Source: Telmatactis stephensoni
Lineage: Eukaryota > Cnidaria > Anthozoa > Actiniaria > Isophelliidae
Assembly: GCA_029948255.1 (NCBI GenBank)
Contig: JALIZF010001734.1
Coordinates: forward strand, 570,501 to 634,500
Length of the DNA stretch: 64,000 nt
Direction: 5' to 3'
Part shown: piece after piece, positions 55,541 to 64,000 of the stretch
How the letters are laid out: each line of letters begins with the position of its first letter
Position numbering within the stretch: position 1 is the first letter of the stretch
Position numbers and translations under genes: made by a program
Notes under the pieces: generated by a model
What the model saw: only the letters and a program-made list of their open reading frames with translations
What the model was told of the DNA's origin: nothing
Databases searched by the model: none

Positions 55541-56359
55541 CAATTATTAGATCTATATATATTTTTCTATACAATTTTGGTACTTGATCCATCCAACTTT
55601 GATCAACCTGATGTTGAATACGCTTCATGTTACATTATTGAAAACAAGCAAGATATGGAAGCTACATTGACAGAGACTATATTGAAGGAGAATTTATTGA
55701 ATTTATTTAGGTACTTTTATGGACTTCAGTACCTTTTACAATACTCATACACTCAGGTAAACATAAGGAAAAATTCATATAGGGCAGATTTCTTATGATC
55801 AAGTGTGAAATGGACCATGCCATGACTGTGTCAGTGCTGTGTTCAGGGGCTGATTTAAGGGAGGGATGCACACCCCCTCCTTTACATGACTTAAAATCCT
55901 AATTTCTCTCAATATATTTTTTTCTAAAATATCATCTTGGCAGTTTCCAATTTATATGTTGGTGCACCCCACAAGAAGATGGTGTACCCCCTCCTGAAGA
56001 TAATCCTTGACTCACCCCTGTTTTTTTTATAAAATCATGCAAAATTTCTTCTGTAACAGTGCTATACCACAACAGTGCCATTTTCACAGTCATAAAAAAA
56101 TGCATTATTCAGGAAATGGTTAGTAAGGTATGTGTTGCTAGGTACATGTAGTTAGTATAGTGTCAGTAGCAAACTTTAGATCTGCATGACTACAAGGGCA
56201 AGGACAACTATGAGTACAAGTTTTTAAAATTGCCCCTCTGTTCTTTAAATACTGAATCATAGTTGATTTCCTTTTTTTACAATGTAAAGTTTCAATCTGT
56301 GTACTCGACTATGATTCAGTATCAAGAATGTGCACACAGGGCCAATTATTCTAAAACTC
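55541..56359. other. TEX36 3' region, no gene
   Basis: The frame at 55577-55798 is unsupported. A degraded element with CCCCTCCT ends lies about 55850-56030. Confidence 0.45.
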
Positions 56360-57070
56360 TAAAGTTTGCTAATAAGGTGTCAGTGGTTGGTTGGTAAGGT
56401 GCCAGTGGTTGGTTGGTAGTTGGTAAGGGACGGATCATTAGAAAAGTGATGGGGGGTGGGGGAGGGTAAAAGCCAAAAAAATTATTTCCAATAAAAATTT
56501 TGGAAAAAAAATCTGCCGGGACATTTTCTTAAAATAAAATTCCTGCTAAAGTGAAAACAATTCATTTCCACTTTTGGTGGCCCCCCAAAAAAATTATGCC
56601 AATCCCAAACTTCCCCCCCCCCCCCCCCCCCCTCCATCACTTTTCTAATGGTCCGTCCACCTAAGGTTTCAGTAAGTGGTTGGTAAGGTGTCAGTAAATT
56701 GTTAGTAAGTTGTCAGTTGGTGGTATTAAGATGTCAATAAGTGGTTGGTAAGGTGTCAATACGTTGTTGGTAAGGTGTCAATGGGTGGGTGGTAAGGTGT
56801 CAATAAATGGTTGATGACTTACTGACACCTTAACAAACACCCACTGACACCTTACCAACAATTTACTGACACATTCCAAACTATTTACTGTCACATTATC
56901 AACCACTTACTGATTACTTCTTACCACCCACCCATGCACTGACACCTTACCAGCAACTTGCTGACACCTTATCAACCACTTCCTGACACCTTACCACTCA
57001 CCCACTGACATCTTACCAACAACTTAGTAGTTAGGTATCAGTAAGTTGTTGGTAAGATGTTGTTGGTTGG
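56360..57070. repeat. Strand-switching minisatellite (GGTTGGTAAGGTGTCAGTAAGT)
   Basis: The same unit as in FANCD2 intron 6. Units read GGTAAGGTGTCA to about 56815, then flip to TGACACCTTACC until about 57025, then flip back. A MITE (56427-56659) sits inside. Sparse related units go on to about 57320. Confidence 0.88.
56427..56659. mobile_element. MITE, GGGACGGACCATTAGAAAAG family (copy 2, both ends intact)
   Basis: Ends GGGACGGATCATTAGAAAAG and CTTTTCTAATGGTCCGTCC are inverted. The poly-G and poly-C runs next to them are also inverted. The body matches 12067-12284. Confidence 0.85.
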
Positions 57071-57360
57071 TTGGTAAGGTGTCTGCAGGGTTGCCATGGT
57101 CATGGGAAATTCTCAATTTGGAAAATTCGGGGAATTTCATTTTGCACTCATGCTTTTCTCATAAAAAATGTGGTTGATAAGATATCAGTTGGTTATCAAT
57201 AAGTACATGTAGTTGGTAAGGTATCAGTAAGTACTGTAGCTGATAAGGTATTAGTAAGTAGTTGGTAAGGTAGGAGGATATGGTTGTCACAGTATCAGGA
57301 AGTGGGTGGTAAGGTGTACATCTCAAGGTGTTCAAGTCCATAATTATGTACTTTACCAAC

Positions 57361-58767
57361 CAATATGTACCAGACGGTACAACTTGTATGGTGTGAATAA
57401 TTCACCTTTGCCATTATGTAATGTAGTTGAGCTATATTTATGATTATGATGTTCTCATAAGTTGAACAATTATAATTATTTTGCTGTTCATATGTATTCA
57501 GAAAGGCACTTTTTGAGATGATTATGAATGCTATTTACAAAACAATTCAGAATTTAAAGTTCAAGGGCATTCAAATAAAAAATATGTAATTTCTAATCTT
57601 AACTACAGGTGTTGTGTTGCATATTGTGTTCTACCATGATCACTGTGGGCTAAATCACAAAACCTTGGGAGAATGTATTTGGTCAGAAAATATATGTGCA
57701 GTGGCCTTCTCTCAAACTGCAGACTGAAATATCCAAAAAATTCTGCCCTAAATTTAAAATCCTAGAAAGGAAAAAGTGTATTTTGATGGGTTTACTTGCC
57801 ATCAGAAAATTCACTAGTTTTGCTTCATAATCGCTTTTACTAATCTTGCAAGCCTAAAAACTGGATGATATATGCTGCACATCCATATTAGCAAAACATT
57901 AGGAGTACCCCCCCCCTCCCCTCAAGTGACAACAGTCACAGCTATGTTGGTGCACCAGAACCTTTCCTGACGGCATACTAAAATGTGGTATGTGATACTT
58001 TATTCAGGGTTGCTGAGATCTGTATATCCACTTCACACTCTAAAAGATCCTTGAAAATGGGAGAAGTGAGCAACAGAAGCCACTTCTGAAACCAGGAACC
58101 CATACATTACTAATGGGCTATCTGCTGAAACAAAATATTAGTTCTACAAGGCTAATTATAAAGTAGAAATTTTGTTTATATGTGTCAGTTATCATGGCCA
58201 GTTATTTAAGACAGTTTCTGGTAGCAGAAAGCTCACTGAAGGTTATATTTTTTCCCCTGTTTTATTAAATTTTATTAAATTTGGGAATTTTGTTTAATAG
58301 TTACTAGATAATCGTCCAAATATCGTAGCTTTTGCATTCTTTCTTCCACAAAAAATCTATCGCCAAAAACAAGGAAACATGCATGTTTCTTGGTTTAGCT
58401 CTGTGAAGGCCTGAGGTTTCTATTTTGTCAGTTCAATTCCACGCTCCAGGATATCACTGTCCATTCCTGAGTTTCCAACCAAAGATTTCATGAAGCTTCA
58501 GCAGCCATTTCGCTACAGATCTGACAGATTATAAGATTACTTCTTTTCTGCTGAGAATAACAGCTCTATTATATTATTTTTGGCTGACGTCCATATCAGA
58601 ATTCAAAATTTAAATATTCCGAGGAAGACTGGTTCAACTTCCGGTTGGTTTTCCCGGAACAGGACGAGGAAGACGAAATATGATTACTGTATTGAAATGA
58701 TTACTGTTTATCTAAACTGGGTACGATTAATCCTGGACTATGGACGTGAATTATAGAAATTATTCCG
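57361..58767. other. Gene-free interval upstream of the kinase gene
   Basis: No exon recognised. It contains a poly-C run near 57908-57920 and presumably the kinase promoter and 5' untranslated region at its right end. Confidence 0.5.
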
Positions 58768-61700
58768 ATGGATGAAAGTAATGTAGATCTCTACGATGAT
58801 GTAAATAACGTTGTTAACTCCAATGGAGATACAGATTCCGACACCGAAGCACTTAATATCCAAAACAATAGAAATGGCGCCAATGCGTTTGACCCACAAA
58901 ATTACTTTAATGGACCTATTTCAGCAATCGCTGTAAGTGTTAGCAGATCGTCTGAAGATGTTTTGCTTCAGAGAGGTATAGCAACTGGTTTAGAAATTCC
59001 TGGACAGAATTATGACTGGACGGGAACCGATGTTCATGCTCAGAAAGTTTCTTTGAGTTATTTAGAAAATGAGAATCAAGCTTCGACAAGTACGTGTACC
59101 TATGCTTCCTTTCTGGACGAAAAATGTTTTGAAAGTGATTCAGACGATGTTTACATACGTGGTGTCAGTGATCTCGAAGCAAAATATATCGACCAAGAAA
59201 CGCTTGACTGCGAAAAACGTTTGAAAAATTTGCTAGGTGATACAGATAGTGGCTATATTGATCAAAACAACTCACGATTTGAAAACTTACAAATAACAGA
59301 CCAAGCCATTGAGAACGATTTGGAAAGATTGCTTGCTATGGCCCCTGGAGTTCCATCGTCAGACCCACCAACAAATGACTCATCTGGAAACCCAGTAGTC
59401 TCAGAAGATGGACGTTCTTGCTCGGTTGCATCATCTGGTAATTCACTAAGTAAGAATTATCTCTACAGCTCTGCTAGCGTAGACGGAATTGAGGATATTC
59501 CCGAAACTTTGAATAATAATTATGTAGACAAACAGATTTTGATTCCAAAGTACAAGGTAAGCCACGCATGTCTTTACGGTTTTTGTTGTTTTTGTTTTTA
59601 ATTATTGTTTTTGTTTGTTTGTTTTTCTCCCAGTTCCTCCCAGTGCTCCCTTCCCTACTTTGTTCCCTTTCTTCCTACTTTCCTCCCTTTCCTCACTTCT
59701 CCCTCTCTCCTTGATTTCTTCTTTCTTCCCTCGTACCTGTCTTTCTTTCTTAACTTCAATTCCCAATTCAAATCTCTCTTTGTGTTTCTTTCCTTCATTT
59801 CATTATTCTTATTAATCCTTTATCTACCATCCATCCTTTCCTTTTAATTTTCCTTTTTCCCTTGGTCCAAGGCCTCCACCACTCCCCTTCCTGTAGTTTT
59901 AGTGCGTTCATTTCCTTCCTTCCTTCCTTCCTTCCTTCCTTCCTTCCTTCCTTCCTTCCTTCCTTCCTTCCTTCCTTCCTTCCTTCCTTCCTTCCTTCCT
60001 TCCTTCCTTCCTTCCTTCCTTCCTTCCTTCCTTTTTTCTTTCCTTCCTTTTTTCTTTCCTTCCTTTTTTCTTTCCTTCCATTCTCTTTCTCATACAGCTT
60101 TCCTGCCTTTTCCCCTTCCTCATGCATACCTATTTTTGTATTTCTTTCCTCCATCTTTAATTTTGCATTTGTTCCTTTCTTTATTCATTTTTTTCTTTCA
60201 GTCTTTATATGCTTTTTTTCGTTTTTTCTTCGTCCTTCATCCCTTCATCCCCTTTTCCTTCATTTTCCTCCTCATGCCTTTCAAAATTCCAAAAGATTTA
60301 CCTCTTGTTGCTTAAAAACGTTGTCGTTTGTCTGTTTGTTCGCCGGTTTGTTCTTTAAATTGTTTGTTTGTTTGTTTGTCTTTGCTGAATTGTTCATATT
60401 CATCACCTTCAGGCAAATGGAGTTGGCTACCGCTGGCCTGTTGACAGATTACCTCTAAGTGGCACATGTCGTTTTGATGAAGGCCATCAATGGACAACAA
60501 CATCTACAGAACCTCTAGGGCGTGGAGCAAGTGGGCAGTGCTTTATTGGATACACCATCAAGCAAGATCAAAAAGATACTGGAAATATTTTTTGCGTCAA
60601 GAAACTGGTACAAGTTTCCTTCCAGCTTCTGTTACCCTTAGTTAACTCTTTGACAAGATTGAATGAATTCGTTCGCTGCGCGCACGACTAGAATTACTTT
60701 TGGCGCCTAAAGAATTTTGTCACAGCTCCATTTTCGAGGCTGGTTTAAAGGCCCACTTGGATGACAATCGGTGAAAATTGGAAACTGATTATATTATTTC
60801 TATATGAAGATTAATATAGTTAAATAACTAGCTAATCTCCGACAGGAAATCTGCATTTTAAGCTCATTATCATGGAGAAATTTTGGTTTAAAACTTAAAA
60901 GAGAATATAGGGTTGAGTACTCTCCGTCATCATGACGTCATTTACGTACAATATAAATGCTAAAAATCTTGACAATATTATCCATCTCTTTCGGATATAT
61001 GAAGAAAATGTTGCTTCATGGTGATTATTGGCACCGTATACATAGGTTTCACTAAGTTTCAAGTCATTTTCAATTTTCATAGATTTTTATCCAAGTGCTC
61101 CTTTTGCCTGCGTTTTAACCGTGACGTCAAAAGTTTGCGTAGCGCAACATGGCGCGCATTGCTTAAAAAAACTAATGACAACAATGTTGTTAGTTTAAGA
61201 CGAGCTTTGAAAAACCTGCAAGATGTTATTGCAACAATGGTTGTGCTTAAAGTCCTAGCCGGGCTAAATTTCAATTGACCTTTACGAAAACATTGAAATT
61301 GAACTTCTCGAAAAGAGAAAGATCATTTTTTGTTTGGGATGGGTGGTACAAGATTCATGTCGTCCTAATAGATCGCTTATGTCTCCTACCATCTTTATTT
61401 CCAGCATAAATATAACAAGGAAGAAGTGCTGTCACTGTGCTTTGCTGCCAAGGACCAGTACGAACAGGAGAAAATTGGAGCGATGTCATTAAGTGGAAGT
61501 GAAAACATTGTGCCGTTTTATGGTGCTACTTTTTTGGAGAAAAATGTTTGTATCTTTATGGAATTAATGGAAGGTACACATAAATATCTAGTAGTTTCTA
61601 GTTACGCGATGGTTGGTTGCTAAGAGGAAGCGAGGGTGGCCGAGCGGTGAGAGCGCCGGTCTTTTGTAGCCCCGGGTTCGATTCCCCGACGGGGCTCGAG

Positions 61701-62871
61701 CTCTGGCCCGGTTTTTCTGCCTCAGTAAAAACAAACTAGTTCCGATCTAAGCTGTACTCTGTTATCAGACATGGATCGGATAGTAGCTGCTGCGTGTGCG
61801 TGTGTATGTAAATATATAACTGTCTCGCAAATGAAAGGCATGAAAGCGCCTTTGTATGCCTTCGACTCGATCACGTTGAGTTGCGTCCTTCGAAATTCAG
61901 CAGTTGTGCTGCAAGGAAGGTTGGATGAGCTACCCCAAATTTTAATTTAAGTAAAGGCTTTCTGGTTGCAGATTGTTTAATTGGTCATTTGTGGGGTGGA
62001 TACTTGGTTAGAGGGGAAACTGGACGGTTGACGTGTGGTCTTTTCATAAAAAATCAAAATTTTAGTTTTACTCTTTTCTTCTTACGCCCAAGGCGCTCGC
62101 CACTAGTACACGGGTTACCGTGGCGAGATACCAAGGGTACCCAATCATTATATCTCATCATGACCTTTTAAATTTAACAGGAGGAACTGTTGAAGAATTA
62201 CTAAAACTAAAAGAATTCCAGGATAGCGGACTTCCAAAAGTAAATTGTTTAAGTTATCTAAAAGATGTTTTGTCAGGACTTGCCTTTTTACACGTCAAAG
62301 GAATTATACATAACGATGTCAAGGGTAAAGTAATCTACATTTACATATCTACCTACCTACCTACCTACCTACCTACCTACCTACCTACCTACCTACCTAC
62401 CTACCTACCTACCTACCTACCTACCTACCTACCTACCTACCTACCTACCTACCTACCTACCTACCTACCTACCTACCTACCCCTCGCACTACCGACCTAT
62501 CTACCTAGCTACGTACCTATACTCACTTTCAATATATTCATTCATTCATTTATTTATATATTTATTGCTTTATTTATTTGCTTATTTTGTAGCTGCGAAT
62601 GTGTTATTGGATTACACCCGACTTCAAGCAAAACTTGCAGATTTTGGAAATGCTTCTCCCATTTATAATAACGTACGTACGTTAAAGGTCTTTTACTATA
62701 GTGTTACCATGGTAATCGTTGTCATGCTACCGTTATGAGAAGTTTCCCTTCAGCTTATCGCTCCTTTTTTGATATTTTTTCCAGGACATTTCACAAAGAA
62801 AAGATATTACCTCGGCAGGTTGTTTTCTGTTGGAAATGCTTGGAAACATTTGCAGTTTAAACGATTTATTG
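58768..62871 (+). CDS. NIK-like (MAP3K14-type) protein kinase, partial, activation segment apparently absent
   Basis: Six exons in phase: 58768-59556, 60413-60607, 61405-61573, 62181-62324, 62593-62672 and 62785-62871 (488 codons, continuing right). The first 263 residues are acidic, Ser/Asn-rich and of unknown fold. The kinase domain has the glycine loop LGRGASGQ (residues 298-305), lysine 326 in CVKK, and [20 protein letters not shown], close to NIK. The catalytic loop is HNDVKAANVLL (His428-Asp430, so non-RD as in NIK), with DFG at 449-451. [13 protein letters not shown], the DVWS-type helix, starts at 466. Only about 15 residues separate DFG from that motif, against about 40 normally, with no APE motif. 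Family kinases act above NF-kB or MAP kinase pathways. MAP3K8/14 assignment is by resemblance. Confidence 0.78.
59900..60090. repeat. (CCTT)n microsatellite in kinase intron 1
   Basis: About 30 perfect CTTC tetranucleotides followed by degenerate TTTCCTTCC. Confidence 0.95.
61628..61950 (+). mobile_element. tRNA-headed SINE, family B (copy 2)
   Basis: Begins GAAGCGAGGGTGGCCGAGCGG (A box) with B box GGTTCGATTCC, then CTCAGTAAAAACAAACTAG, and ends GATGAGCTACCCCAAATTTT. It lies in kinase intron 3. Confidence 0.87.
62348..62484. repeat. (CTAC)n microsatellite in kinase intron 4
   Basis: Over 30 CTAC units. Confidence 0.95.
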
Positions 62872-64000
62872 GTAAGCAGCTTCTAGTTCGTCTGAAATTT
62901 GCTATTTTATAATATATAATACTTGGTATATTACGCCAGCTCTGATTGGTCGAGAACCGTGTGTTGTTACAGTACACACGCACAGAGGACGTCGTTTAAT
63001 ACGCGTGCTCTCGTTGACCGAAATCTTTAGATGAACAAATAGATTTCATTTTTTCATGGTCGAGTCTGCATGTACGTACTCTAATAGATGTACAGAAGGC
63101 GTCAAAATGTGGTGAGAACAACGGTCACGGCCACTCGACTTCATCCCCGGGGAGGGGGGGGGGGTACTCCTTCCAGTTTTGGGTAGGGACGTGCCGCTGA
63201 GCCCCTCAAACCCTGACCCTGTTCCAAAGTAAAAAAGCTTACTGAAACGCTACCCTGTTCCAGAGTAAGTACCACAAAAATATATCCTGTCCCAGTGAAA
63301 TGTTTTGCGTTTTTACATGCAATAGTTTGTGTTATCGGTTTTGTCAAGCATTTAATGAAGAGTCAATCTGATTTTCCGACTGATTTCTTTTGGTACCTAA
63401 TTACAGAGCGACGTTTTTGCAACATCCAGACGTACTTTGTAAAAAAGCTACCCTGTTCCAGAGAGAGAAAGAGCTATTTTATATACCCTGTTCCAGAGTA
63501 AAATCGCTGAAAACCATACCCTGTTTGGCGGCACGTACCCGTATAGCAAATATATGGGAGTACCCCCCCCCCCCCCCCCCGGGACTTCATCTCGTAGCGT
63601 ACTCTGTTGTTCTCGCCAGCAGCAAGTGATAACATCTGACAAATGGATAATTTTGAAGGGATAACTGATTTCTACCTGTTCATACTTCTGCACTCGAATG
63701 TAATGCTCCGAAAAACTTTGAGGAGACTGTATGCGACTCTATTTATGAGAGAGGTAGCCCTAAGCTGCCTAAGCCAGGTTAAAACCGTAATTGAGACCAC
63801 TTCCGTCCAGCGGCTCGCGCATGTTATCACGTGATCATTTGCTGTTCTCGACACATTTTGATGTCATCTGCATTTATTAAAAGTACAGACGCACGGAAAA
63901 CAGGAAGCTATAAGTTGAATACACTAGTCAGTATTACTCGATTTTGATTAGTCGAGACGTGTACAATTAATCGTTGATACACTCAATACAGTACAATCAA
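62872..64000. other. Downstream kinase intron or intergenic DNA, repeat-filled
   Basis: No further kinase exon was recognised. The interval is largely an old dispersed repeat (62937-63145, resuming at 63584) split by a younger element. Confidence 0.5.
63146..63583. mobile_element. 438-bp non-autonomous element with 8-bp target duplication (hAT-like)
   Basis: Ends CCCGGGGAGGGGG...GTACTCC and the inverted GGAGTACCCCC...CCGGG. ACTTCATC flanks both sides (63138-63145 and 63584-63591). Inside are three or more TACCCTGTTCCAGAGT-type repeats. An 8-bp duplication is typical of hAT elements. Confidence 0.85.

Noticed and set aside
59862..60458. Frames of Ser/Phe/Leu/Pro repeats around the CCTT microsatellite (also 485-821, 3169-3554 and 7664-7846)
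   Set aside because: Low-complexity pyrimidine DNA, inside introns of supported genes.
61628..61700. Functional tRNA genes at SINE heads (also 2552, 45788 and 50458)
   Set aside because: A and B boxes are present but acceptor stems do not pair and conserved non-tRNA bodies follow, so they are SINE promoters.

Overview
The window is eukaryotic. Nearly every gene is split by short GT-AG introns, coding exons are islands in AT-rich DNA, and there are dozens of small inverted-repeat elements, two tRNA-headed SINE families, Penelope-like retroelements, microsatellites and satellites. The genes are animal orthologues (FANCD2, CCDC9, a dithiol glutaredoxin, RD3, an IHO1/CCDC36-like protein, BHMT, TEX36/HDNR and a NIK-like MAP3 kinase). 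A conserved animal gene set, small introns and this repeat spectrum suggest a marine invertebrate, most likely an anthozoan cnidarian such as a stony coral or sea anemone. The species call is inference and rests on no database search. Exon boundaries were worked out by hand from splice sites, reading phase and remembered family sequences.

Layout. 1-5120: N-terminal nine exons of FANCD2 on the minus strand, running off the left edge. 5121-9638: CCDC9 on the plus strand, head to head with FANCD2 across a short shared upstream region, with its coding region in one exon. 9639-12937: gene-free, carrying several MITEs. 12938-15844: a minus-strand glutaredoxin locus with two alternative-looking first exons (CPYC and CPFC) and one shared last exon. 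15845-19036: gene-free with a long hairpin element. 19037-19627: single-exon RD3. 20137-26254: eleven-exon IHO1-like meiotic gene, 690 codons. 26613-26909: a doubtful two-exon membrane microprotein. 29683-35575: complete nine-exon BHMT, 402 codons, with one GC-AG intron and all three zinc cysteines.

35576-53120 is repeat territory: a 184-bp satellite of about 17 copies with a six-monomer higher-order repeat, two Penelope-like elements in inverted orientation, two SINEs, and a 2.75-kb inverted repeat whose arms are arrays of a 10-bp unit. 54252-55540: four-exon TEX36 (HDNR family). 56360-57070: a strand-switching minisatellite. 58768-62871 and beyond: the first six exons seen of a NIK-like kinase whose kinase domain appears to lack its activation segment. 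The right end holds an element with an 8-bp target duplication inserted in an older repeat.

The host genes do not form an operon or pathway. FANCD2 (crosslink repair) and the IHO1-like gene (meiotic break formation) share a DNA-break theme, probably by chance. The most unusual material is the family of elements built from short TCG-rich subrepeats plus a recurring TTCCTGTG block (6.8, 37.7 and 52.7 kb, possibly also 49-52 kb), one of which appears to have been amplified internally into the satellite.
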